Positions 8,789 to 15,965 of a DNA stretch of 41,820 nucleotides are shown piece by piece (position 1 is the first letter of the stretch; every line of letters begins with the position of its first letter). The stretch is taken from the NCBI GenBank assembly GCA_903844645.1, contig CAIMUP010000111.1:1-41820 (forward strand). Direction: 5' to 3'. The notes under the pieces are model-generated. The model was not told where the DNA came from. It saw only the letters and a list, made by a program, of their open reading frames with translations, and ran no database searches. The translations under genes were made by a program, and so were the position numbers. Source of the DNA: an uncultured Bacteroidota bacterium (GTDB lineage: Bacteria > Bacteroidota > Bacteroidia > AKYH767-A > JABDAW01).

Positions 8789-8998
8789 TTTTCCACCGTT
8801 AGCTCAAGGTCTTCCACCGTTCGCTCAAGGTCTTCCACCGTTAGCTCAAGGTCTTCCACCGTTAGCTCAAGGTCTTCCACTGTTAGCTCAAGGTCTTCCA
8901 CCGTTAGCTCAAGGTCTTCCACTGTTAGCTCAAGGTCTTCCACCGTTCGGTGAAATGAAATCGCGCGCTCGCGAAATGAAATCGCGAGGGGATGGAAC
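8789..8998. repeat. 21-bp tandem array L2, about 10 units
   Basis: Units of 21 bp begin at 8789, 8810, 8831, 8852, 8873, 8894, 8915 and 8936, core CCACCGTTAGCTCAAG; two further units (8957, 8978) switch to a different motif, GAAATCGCG. Units 8852-8935 alternate caccg/cactg, giving a 42-bp dimer period. At the left edge TTGAGCT (8783-8789) pairs with AGCTCAA (8801-8807) over 11 nt, so the array starts with an inverted half-unit; at the right edge CACCG-tt-CGGTG (8941-8952) is another small dyad. It is located between two minus-strand genes. The 75-codon open frame of Ser-Ser-Thr-Val repeats across it is not treated as a gene. Confidence 0.95.
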
Positions 8999-9138
8999 TA
9001 CTTAAATTGTATTGAAAAGCAAATTTCAACGGTGTTTTGAACGCACCGAACGCCTGACGGGTTCTTGTCCGATCAAAAGGTCAGAATCGCGCTATTTAAA
9101 GGATGCCGAAAAGCGATTTGGAAGGGTCTTTCGCCCTT

Positions 9139-10416
9139 TTATTTATCCAATTCCTTCAGCATATCATCGGCTTTGGATTGGTATGAACCGCCCTCGGCAA
9201 CGATTGCTTTTAATAATTTCTTCACCTTGCTCTTTTTGTTGAGTTTGATAAAAGCCAATGCCTCGTACCATTGTGCCGCCTGATAAAAAGCTCCGCCTTT
9301 GATGTCAAGAACCTTGTCGAAATCAGCAATTGCGCTGTCCGCCTTATTTAATGAAAGGAACGATACGCCGGCATAAAACAGGGCATTATAATTAACGGCA
9401 TCCTTATCTAATATCCTTTTGAACCAACCGCTGGCTCGTTCAAACTCCTTGGCATCGTAATTACTCATCGCAGAATCAATGAGGCGAGGGGTGGTATTGT
9501 CAGGAATCGCGGCTACATCAGGCTTCGCAGGGCTGGCATTGTTGCTCCGATAGCCTTCATTAATATTAGTATATTTTGCAGTCGCCTTCGGCGAGGAGAT
9601 TTCTTTCTTCAACGCCTTGTCGCTCTTCCCTTTCTTGGCAGCATAGGCAACATTCGGAGGGGCGTTCATGGTTTGGCTATTGCCATTCATCTGCATTTGC
9701 GGGGCGGCAGTAACCGTATTCCTGTCTTGAGAAACAACCACCATCTTTTGTTCATCAACAGCATTAACGGACTCTGCGGCAAGCGGGATATTTACTTCGG
9801 TATTATTCGCTTTATCCTTTTTGTATTCGGCATCCATCGCGATAAGTTTGGCAGGAGAATTCTTCGGAGCAGGCGGACTGTTTTCTTCACTCATTTTATT
9901 TTGAATAATAGGTGCTTCTCCCTTCGATTGCGGGGTTTCCAATACCTTTCCATCATCGTTAATAACAACTTTATCTTCAGGAATAATAGCAGGAGTTTGC
10001 GCTTCCTTCGGATGAATGTTTTCCTTTTGATAAGGCTCATATTTATCAGAGAATAGCTTCGCATCTTGTTCCTTATTATTGGTATTTAAGAACATAAAAA
10101 CAGCTCCCGCAATCAGGAAGATCGCCACAGTTGCCGCTATCCTGAATTTAGTATTCATCCAGAAAGGTAGCGGTTTTCGAGTGGTAGTTTGTGCCGTAAT
10201 CTGGTCGTTAAGTTCCTTCACTATGTCCTTAATCCTGCTCTTATCATTAATTAATGACAAGCCCTCGACAGCATCAGTACACAGTTCGCAGTTTGCCAGA
10301 TGCCGCTCCACAAAATGCCGCTCCGCGGGAGTGAGTTTATCCTCCAGATAATCAATTATCAGGTCCTCGGAAATGCATTCCGATTCGGCAAAGATGTCCA
10401 CCAGTTTGTTTTTCAT
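9139..10416 (-). CDS. Membrane anti-sigma factor with zinc finger and periplasmic TPR domain
   Basis: 425 residues. The N-terminal cytoplasmic part carries a zf-HC2-type zinc-binding signature H39-x3-C43-x2-C46 (RHLANCELC), typical of ZAS anti-sigma domains that hold an ECF sigma factor. One membrane helix follows at about residues 90-111 (AATVAIFLIAGAVFMFL). Residues 120-310 are a low-complexity Asn/Lys/Pro-rich linker. The C-terminal 110 residues contain TPR-like helices (FERASGWFKRILDKDAVNYNAL at 335-356, then LSLNKADSAIADFDKVLDIKG). Its start overlaps the sigma gene stop by 4 bp, so the two are co-translated. The periplasmic TPR region is the likely sensor or partner-binding part; the signal is unknown. 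Confidence 0.92.
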   Translation of the reverse strand: MKNKLVDIFAESECISEDLIIDYLEDKLTPAERHFVERHLANCELCTDAVEGLSLINDKSRIKDIVKELNDQITAQTTTRKPLPFWMNTKFRIAATVAIFLIAGAVFMFLNTNNKEQDAKLFSDKYEPYQKENIHPKEAQTPAIIPEDKVVINDDGKVLETPQSKGEAPIIQNKMSEENSPPAPKNSPAKLIAMDAEYKKDKANNTEVNIPLAAESVNAVDEQKMVVVSQDRNTVTAAPQMQMNGNSQTMNAPPNVAYAAKKGKSDKALKKEISSPKATAKYTNINEGYRSNNASPAKPDVAAIPDNTTPRLIDSAMSNYDAKEFERASGWFKRILDKDAVNYNALFYAGVSFLSLNKADSAIADFDKVLDIKGGAFYQAAQWYEALAFIKLNKKSKVKKLLKAIVAEGGSYQSKADDMLKELDK

Positions 10417-10979
10417 TTTTTTTCAGTCATTAGTATCTTCAAATTCCTTTTCCCGTTCTGTATCGCGCTTTTTACTTTGTTCAAATCATACCCCGTAATG
10501 TCCGCCACCTCCTGATAACTTTTCTCCTGCAAATAAAACAATTCGACACATACTTTCTGTTCTGTTTTTAATTCTTTAATAGCCGCCTCCAGATCATTCA
10601 ATGCTTGTTCTTTATCAAGATGCAATTCCGTATCCGTTTCCATAATCGTTTCATAATCCCGAGCCATCTCCAGGTCCTTCGTTTGCTTTGATGCTGTATT
10701 CCGCAAGTCCATCAAACAATGATTCCGAGCCACGGAAAAGAGCCACGGTTTGAATTGGGCGATGTCGTGCTTCTTTAAATCCTCTGGCAGCTTCTCAAAG
10801 ATATTCATGACGGCATCTTTGGCATCATCCTCATCCTTTAAATACTTCATGCAGATACCAAAAACGAGGTGCGTATATCGTTTAAACAACTCGCCGATGC
10901 AGGCATTATCGTTTGAACCTTTATATAAAGCAATCAATTCGAGATCGGTATTCGAGGTATTCGGTACGGCTTTCAGCAT
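10413..10979 (-). CDS. ECF-type RNA polymerase sigma factor
   Basis: 188 residues with region 2 (LFKRYTHLVFGICMKYLKDEDDAKDAVMNIFEKL, positions about 28-61, followed by FKPWLFSVARNHCLMDLR) and region 4 (VCVELFYLQEKSYQEVADITGYDLNKVKSAIQNGKRNLK). Regions 1.1 and 3 are absent, as in ECF sigma factors. It directs RNA polymerase to alternative promoters and is expected to be held by the co-transcribed anti-sigma factor. It is divergent from the lipocalin-like gene, and the 440-bp divergent region holds array L3. ECF factors of this type often autoregulate; I could not identify the promoter motif. Confidence 0.95.
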   Translation of the reverse strand: MLKAVPNTSNTDLELIALYKGSNDNACIGELFKRYTHLVFGICMKYLKDEDDAKDAVMNIFEKLPEDLKKHDIAQFKPWLFSVARNHCLMDLRNTASKQTKDLEMARDYETIMETDTELHLDKEQALNDLEAAIKELKTEQKVCVELFYLQEKSYQEVADITGYDLNKVKSAIQNGKRNLKILMTEKK

Positions 10980-11123
10980 GGTATTTTATTGGGTATGAAA
11001 CAAAAATCCTACCGTTTTATTTCATTCTTTGAGGGAATTAAACGGCTTCGTACGGGATTCCACGATTCCTTTGGTAGGGTATCAGTTTGAAAAGAAACTA
11101 TTAACCTCAATACTCATAGGAAG

Positions 11124-11270
11124 CTTTGTAATTCCCTTTTGGTAAAAGGAAGTATCCTTTTGGTAAAACACATTCGTATTTACGCCAAACACAATCGTAT
11201 TTACGTCAAACACAATCGTATTTACTCCAAAGACGATCGTCTTTGAGCCAATAGGGAATGATGTAATCAG
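11124..11270. repeat. 21-bp tandem array L3, about 5 clear units plus degenerate ones
   Basis: Units of 21 bp start at 11166, 11187, 11208 and 11229, core CACAATCGTATTTAC; the two preceding 21-bp blocks (11124, 11145) share TTTTGGTA with each other, and 11250 is degenerate. Unit 11229 is palindromic: CAAAGACGATCGTCTTTG at 11228-11245 is a perfect 18-nt dyad. It lies between the divergent sigma-factor and lipocalin-like genes. Confidence 0.9.
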
Positions 11271-11419
11271 TATCAGAATTGAGTTTGACTGATAAAAATT
11301 CAAAATGATACACTACCATTCCTTTAGAGGAATCCTGAACCTGCAAATTTCTTTTATTCTTAATATCACGGAATGATATTGGGAAGATTCGCTAATTTGG
11401 CGGCTTCAAAAATTATGTA

Positions 11420-11836
11420 ATGATGAATAACTATTTAATAAAATCCTGCTTCGTGCTGCTGCTTCTTTCGATGAATTTGATGGAGGCGAATGCTCAATTA
11501 GAAAACCTGAATCCGATGGAGAAAATGCTCGTGAAAAAGTGGCAAGTAACACGCACTGTTTATGAAATGGAATTAGTGAATATCCCGCCCGAAACAGCTC
11601 CTATCTTCGCCTTCAGTGCCGATTATAAATGGAAAAAAGAAATCATGGAACCGAAATTAGTGTATCACGGAACGTGGTCGGTGGATACTGCCAAGCAGGT
11701 TATTTTTATTACATGGGAGGAAAAATTCGACACCAATACCTATCAATATAAGATTAAAAAACTGACCGAACAAGAATTGATTATCGAGCCGATGAATGCG
11801 AACACCGAAACGGTATATTATCGGGTGAAAGAATAA
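11420..11836 (+). CDS. Lipocalin-like secreted protein
   Basis: 138 residues. The signal peptide is residues 1-26, ending EANAQ. The mature part, about 112 residues, follows the short lipocalin-like pattern of Bacteroidota: KKWQVTRTVYEMELV, FSADYKWKKEI, YHGTWSVDTAKQVIFITWEE, YKIKKLTEQELIIEP. It is probably a small beta-barrel of unknown ligand. An alternative start one codon later (11423) is equally possible. It is 32 bp upstream of the polytopic membrane protein gene and likely co-transcribed. Confidence 0.78.
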   Translation: MMNNYLIKSCFVLLLLSMNLMEANAQLENLNPMEKMLVKKWQVTRTVYEMELVNIPPETAPIFAFSADYKWKKEIMEPKLVYHGTWSVDTAKQVIFITWEEKFDTNTYQYKIKKLTEQELIIEPMNANTETVYYRVKE

Positions 11837-11868
11837 CGCAAACCTGACCACGAACTGCTGCCGAAGAA

Positions 11869-13239
11869 ATGAATGTATTAGATTTAATAGTTGCTCCTCT
11901 TTACCTGCTGATGATCTTTCTTTTCGCCCGAAACGAGGTGAAGAAAAACATCGAATCAAAGCCCTATTATAAATATTACATCCCTGCCTTAATGATAAAA
12001 CTCTTGGGTGGTTTCGGGGTATGTGTTATCTACAGTTTTTATTATGGCGGTGGGGATACTATTAATTATTATACCACCGATTTGTGTATGCTGAACCTGA
12101 TGATTAAATCGCCGAATGCCTTTATCTCTATCCTTGGCGGAAATCTTAGTATGGAAAACTATTTTGCCTTTGATCACGACACTGGTTTACCGAATTATTT
12201 TTACGATGCAAAGACTTTTTTCGTAGTCCGATTTACGGTTCTTATCTGTTTACTTGCATTCAAGAGTTATTTAGCCACTACCTTCCTCCTTACATGGTTT
12301 GCCTTCTCCGGAATATGGAGATTATTCAAAATGTTCTGCATCGAATTCCCGACCTTAACCAAACAATTTGCCGTAGCTATGTTTTACATTCCGTCGGTAG
12401 CCTTTTGGGGTTCCGGCTTATTGAAAGATAACATCACTTTATCTGCCATTTGTTGGTTTTCGTATAGCTTTTACAAAACTTTTATTCGGCGAGAGAAGGT
12501 GTTGTGGAATTTCGCGTGGATGATACTTGCCATGTGGCTTATCTTATCCATCAAAGCATACATTTTGTATGCGTTGTTGCCCGGGGCATTTCTTTGGTTA
12601 GCCTATACCAGTCTCGGGAATATTACCAATCGTATTGTCCGATATATTGTAGCTCCTTTTTTGCTGATGGGAGGTTCTATTTCGATTTTCCTCTTACTTC
12701 AGCAGCTTGGAAATGAAATGGGGAAATTCAATGTCAATGAAATCCTCGAACGAGCAGTGATAACCCAGCAAGATTTAATAAAAGAATACAACGGCGGCAA
12801 TACGTTCGACATCGGAACCTTTGATGCCACCATCCCGAGTATGTTAGCCAAAGCTCCGATAGCCATTGTTTCCGGCTTATTCCGTCCTTTTCTTTGGGAA
12901 TCACAGAATATTGTAATGGTTATATCTGCCCTCGAGAACACGGTACTTATTATCTTCACCGTCATTATTCTTATCAAGCTTCGCGTAATATTTATCTTCT
13001 CGTTATTACGCAAAAACCCGATTTTGATTTACATTTTTTCGTTCTCTATCTGTTATGCGTTCTCTGTAGGACTATCAACGCCGAATTTTGGAAGTCTCGT
13101 TCGCTACCGAATTCCTTCCATCCCCTTCTTTATTACCAGCCTGATTTTGATGCAATATTATTACAAGCAATATTACCATCCCGATGCTGCCATTGAAACG
13201 GTGGAAGACCCGATTCCAGTTCTTATCAAGAAAAAATAA
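11869..13239 (+). CDS. Polytopic inner-membrane protein of unknown function
   Basis: 456 residues with roughly ten or eleven membrane segments, for example LIVAPLYLLMIFLFA (about 6-20), MIKLLGGFGVCVIYSFYY, FTVLICLLAF, NITLSAICWFSYSFY, ILAMWLILSIKAYILYALL, IVAPFLLMGGSISIFLLL and the C-terminal ILIYIFSFSICYAFSVG. Motifs GGGDTINYY near residue 61 and SVAFWGSGLLKDNIT near residue 180 recall polytopic glycan-polymerase or glycosyltransferase-like proteins of Bacteroidota, but I see no catalytic signature I can name. It is probably co-transcribed with the lipocalin-like gene. Confidence 0.82.
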   Translation: MNVLDLIVAPLYLLMIFLFARNEVKKNIESKPYYKYYIPALMIKLLGGFGVCVIYSFYYGGGDTINYYTTDLCMLNLMIKSPNAFISILGGNLSMENYFAFDHDTGLPNYFYDAKTFFVVRFTVLICLLAFKSYLATTFLLTWFAFSGIWRLFKMFCIEFPTLTKQFAVAMFYIPSVAFWGSGLLKDNITLSAICWFSYSFYKTFIRREKVLWNFAWMILAMWLILSIKAYILYALLPGAFLWLAYTSLGNITNRIVRYIVAPFLLMGGSISIFLLLQQLGNEMGKFNVNEILERAVITQQDLIKEYNGGNTFDIGTFDATIPSMLAKAPIAIVSGLFRPFLWESQNIVMVISALENTVLIIFTVIILIKLRVIFIFSLLRKNPILIYIFSFSICYAFSVGLSTPNFGSLVRYRIPSIPFFITSLILMQYYYKQYYHPDAAIETVEDPIPVLIKKK

Positions 13240-13499
13240 TCACGACAAGCATTTTAATCATCATACCTCATGCATAATTCCCTATTATAAGTTGCATGAA
13301 AGCCTCGTAGGGGCAGAATTATGAAAGAAGTTTATTGGATAAAATTCTTGATGAAAGATTCCATTCATCGAGGAAAAGAATTTGCTATCATGGAAATGTC
13401 AGCCACTCCCATGAAAATGTCATTTTCGACCCTTGCATTTCACTCACAATTGCGGGAATGGCAGAAACTAGAAATAATAGAACGTCATTCCGAAGAAAC

Positions 13500-13889
13500 T
13501 TAAAGATGAACCTTGATAGCCGCAGCGATCTCCGCCAATTCCTCGTGGCTTAATTGCAGCTTCGGGCGGCTGAAATTCAGGTCGCCAACATGATTCATCG
13601 GAATCAAATGGATGTGGGCATGGGGTACCTCCAAGCCAATCACTGCAACGCCAATCCTGATGCAGGGCACCGCCTTTTGAATAGCAATCGCGACCTGTTT
13701 GGAGAAGAGGGTGAGATCTTGCAAGAGGGTATCCTCCACATCGAAAAGATAATCCACCTCCTTCTTCGGAACGACCAAAGTATGCCCCTTGGTGAGCGGA
13801 TTAATATCCAGAAATGCAAAGCAGGTTTCGTTTTCCGCGATTTTATGACAAGGGATTTCGCCTCTGATAATCTTGGTGAAGAGGGTCAT
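13500..13889 (-). CDS. HIT family nucleotide hydrolase
   Basis: 129 residues, full length for the Hint/HIT branch. The catalytic histidine triad is H90-A-H92-I-H94-L-I-P; the N-terminal KIIRGEIPCHKIAENETCFAFLDINPL and GHTLVVPKKEV are also typical. These enzymes hydrolyse nucleoside phosphoramidates or related nucleotidyl substrates in the cytoplasm. It lies 15 bp downstream of greA on the same strand, a pairing often seen in Bacteroidota, so the two form an operon. Confidence 0.96.
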   Translation of the reverse strand: MTLFTKIIRGEIPCHKIAENETCFAFLDINPLTKGHTLVVPKKEVDYLFDVEDTLLQDLTLFSKQVAIAIQKAVPCIRIGVAVIGLEVPHAHIHLIPMNHVGDLNFSRPKLQLSHEELAEIAAAIKVHL

Positions 13890-13904
13890 TGGATACTAAT
13901 TTCT

Positions 13905-14378
13905 TTAGCGACTGATTTCCAAAATCTCGAACTGGATAATGCCGGAAGGAACGGTAATATCCACAATATCGCCTTTCTTTTTTCCTAATAATCCCTTGCC
14001 GATGGGGGAGCTGACGGAGATTTTCCCAGCCTTCAAATCGGCTTCACTTTCGGCAACTAAAGTATAAGTTACCATCGCTTCGGTCTTCAAATTTTTCAGT
14101 TTCACGATGGATAAAATCAACGCTTTCGATGCATCTAATTTCGATTCATCAATCAGGCGGGCATTGCTTACGGCATCCTCCATTTTAGAAATTTTCAGTT
14201 CGAGCATTCCCTGTGCCTCTTTGGCAGCATCGTACTCGGCATTTTCAGAAAGGTCTCCCTTTTCTCTTGCTTCGGCAATTTGTTTGGAAATGCTTGGGCG
14301 TTCAACATTCTTCAAGTTATTCAATTCGTCTTGAAGTTTTTTCAATCCCTCGGGAGTGTAATAAGAAATATTAGACAT
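13905..14378 (-). CDS. greA: Transcription elongation factor GreA
   Basis: 157 residues, normal length. The N-terminal coiled coil carries YYTPEGLKKLQDELNNLK and the GDLSENAEYDAAKEAQG motif whose acidic tip stimulates transcript cleavage by backtracked RNA polymerase. The C-terminal domain includes ISVSSPIGKGLLGKKKGDIVDI, the FKBP-like polymerase-binding part. It is first gene of the greA-HIT operon, with a TAATTTTG promoter box 29 bp upstream. Confidence 0.98.
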   Translation of the reverse strand: MSNISYYTPEGLKKLQDELNNLKNVERPSISKQIAEAREKGDLSENAEYDAAKEAQGMLELKISKMEDAVSNARLIDESKLDASKALILSIVKLKNLKTEAMVTYTLVAESEADLKAGKISVSSPIGKGLLGKKKGDIVDITVPSGIIQFEILEISR

Positions 14379-14406
14379 AAGTTTTTGTGGTATTAAATTA
14401 GAAATG

Positions 14407-14414
14407 CAAAATTA
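14407..14414 (-). promoter_or_regulatory. Bacteroidota -7 promoter box for greA
   Basis: The minus strand reads TAATTTTG then CATTTC, an exact TAnnTTTG match 29 bp upstream of the greA start. Confidence 0.6.
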
Positions 14415-14493
14415 CAATATTTATTTTTATTGGGTAGCGGGTTGTTTGAACTGGAATAAGGGTGCCAATTCGCAATTTATATACTTTTCGCCG

Positions 14494-14661
14494 TTCGGAC
14501 GGAACATGAATCCCTTAGGACGAAACGTGAATCCCAACGGACGAAATATGAATCCCAACGGACGAAACGTGAATCCAAACGGACGAAATATGAATCCAAA
14601 CGGACGAAACATGAATCCGAACGGACGAAATATGAATCCCTTAGGCGAAACCCTCCTTTTC
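14494..14661. repeat. 21-bp tandem array L4, 7-8 units
   Basis: Units start at 14494, 14515, 14536, 14557, 14578, 14599 and 14620, core GGACGAAATATGAATCC, with a diverged unit at 14641. From 14515 to 14640 they alternate aaC-tg and aaTAtg variants, so the higher-order period is 42 bp. A perfect 14-nt palindrome TTTCTTGCAAGAAA (14658-14671) borders the right end. It lies upstream of greA and beyond the terminator of the PorV-like gene. Open frames through it (Asn-Pro-Asn-Gly-Arg repeats) are not treated as genes. Confidence 0.95.
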
Positions 14662-14777
14662 TTGCAAGAAAGCGGAAAATTATTCATCGAAATGCCTGTG
14701 TTCATTTTACTGGGAATAATAAAAGCCGATAATCTTTGTATTGTTATCATTAAAAATCTTTGTATTGGGAATGTCAT

Positions 14778-14815
14778 ATAAAACGAAAGGAAGACTCCGT
14801 TGCCGAAGTCTTCCT
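14778..14815 (-). terminator. Terminator of the PorV-like gene cluster
   Basis: AGGAAGACT at 14788-14796 pairs with AGTCTTCCT at 14807-14815 over a 10-nt loop. Read on the minus strand the stem is followed by TTTCGTTTT. It lies 24 bp past the stop of the PorV-like gene. Confidence 0.8.
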
Positions 14816-14838
14816 GAATGTATGTAAGTTAGGTTCTT

Positions 14839-15924
14839 TTATAAGTTTACACGAGCACCAAAAGTATGGCATCCAGAGAAAGGATTCGTAGCGCGGTAGG
14901 CATAATCTATACCGAATGTTCTGCCATTGCCAAGCGGCAACTCGAAGGTAACACCTGCGGTAGCACCGGTAAATGCGGTGGTTCTTTTAGCATCATCGAA
15001 AATACCGTCTTCATAAACAAAGCCGCCGCGGAGCATCAAATAGGACTTGAAACTATATTCCATTCCGAGACAATAATTGTCTTTCGTATAAGAATTAGAA
15101 GCAAAATTACCGGCAATAGAGAGTTTGTGATCTGCTCCCATTTTAATGTCATAAGTAATGCCGATATTCACCAACGAAGGCATTTCAAAGGCATCGGAAC
15201 GTTGCTCGACGGTCATTGTGTAAGGCGTAGTATTAGGACCATAAGATTTGAAGGATAACCCATCACCACCAAACGACATCGGGGGACCTACGTTTTTAAG
15301 GGCGATTCCGAATTTCAGATTATCCTCCTTCTTCTTACCATTTTTATCCCTTCCTAAACCAGTAACGTACTGTATTCCTGCATCCAGACAAAAGCCACCG
15401 GCACCTACATTGGGAATGGATTCAGAGATTATCTTAGCTGTAATCCCCGCGAAGATGCTGTGTGAAAATGATTTGGCGTAAGATATTCCGAAATTCATAA
15501 ATGAAGGGGAATAGGTACTGTTGTTGCCTTCCGGTTGCGCAGTCGTCGTAACAGGAATATCTCCGAATGACATGGACATAATTCCAAATCCTAATGCTCC
15601 GCTTTCGCCTACCTTCTGGCTAAATCCAAAGGCATTAATTCTTATTCCAGAGCCTTGCAGATAATCTGTATTGGCGAATAATACTTCCGTTTTCGGGGTG
15701 AAAGCAATTCCTGCAACATTCAGAAACATTCCTTCCAAGCCATGAACAGAGGCAGTATTGGCACCTCCCCATCCCGAAGAACGAGCCCAAGGGTTAATTA
15801 ATAATTCCGTAGCACCCGCTTGCCCTGCTCTTGCATCGTTACCCGCAAAAGAATTGTTCGTAAGGAATAATGCCGCCCCTAAAATCATCAGGGTTAAAAT
15901 AGTTCTTTTTATCATTAGTATCAT
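14839..15924 (-). CDS. PorV/PorQ family outer-membrane beta-barrel protein
   Basis: 361 residues; residues 1-28 form a signal peptide ending SFAG. The mature N-terminus has the family pattern GQAGATELLINPWARSSGWGGANTASV followed by GLEGMFLNVAGIAF, and alternating beta-strands run to the C-terminal FGARVNL. Relatives include PorV, the T9SS shuttle that binds sorting domains, and PorQ; which role this paralogue plays cannot be read from sequence. It ends the minus-strand cluster, 41 bp after the 1372-aa protein gene, and is followed by a terminator. A start three codons later (MIKRTIL, 15915) is equally plausible. Confidence 0.9.
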   Translation of the reverse strand: MILMIKRTILTLMILGAALFLTNNSFAGNDARAGQAGATELLINPWARSSGWGGANTASVHGLEGMFLNVAGIAFTPKTEVLFANTDYLQGSGIRINAFGFSQKVGESGALGFGIMSMSFGDIPVTTTAQPEGNNSTYSPSFMNFGISYAKSFSHSIFAGITAKIISESIPNVGAGGFCLDAGIQYVTGLGRDKNGKKKEDNLKFGIALKNVGPPMSFGGDGLSFKSYGPNTTPYTMTVEQRSDAFEMPSLVNIGITYDIKMGADHKLSIAGNFASNSYTKDNYCLGMEYSFKSYLMLRGGFVYEDGIFDDAKRTTAFTGATAGVTFELPLGNGRTFGIDYAYRATNPFSGCHTFGARVNL

Positions 15925-15965
15925 ATTGTTTATACTTGAAAGTTTGTTAATAATAATTTATAGGA

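Noticed and set aside
8726-8953. 75-codon Ser/Thr/Val-rich frame
   Set aside because: Product of array L2; the heptad is a direct translation of the 21-bp unit.
9118-9140. Terminator for the anti-sigma gene
   Set aside because: AAGGG/CCCTT gives only a 5-bp stem without a U-tract on the minus strand.
13240-13499. Possible degenerate 21-bp array and a 60-codon open frame (13321-13503)
   Set aside because: Only two adjacent blocks (around 13389-13430, sharing CATG-AAATGTCA) fit a 21-bp spacing, too little to call. The open frame has no family features and ends inside the HIT gene.
14404-14781. Open frames of 125 and 116 codons
   Set aside because: Both strands are open through array L4; composition is repeat-driven and no start context or homology is visible.
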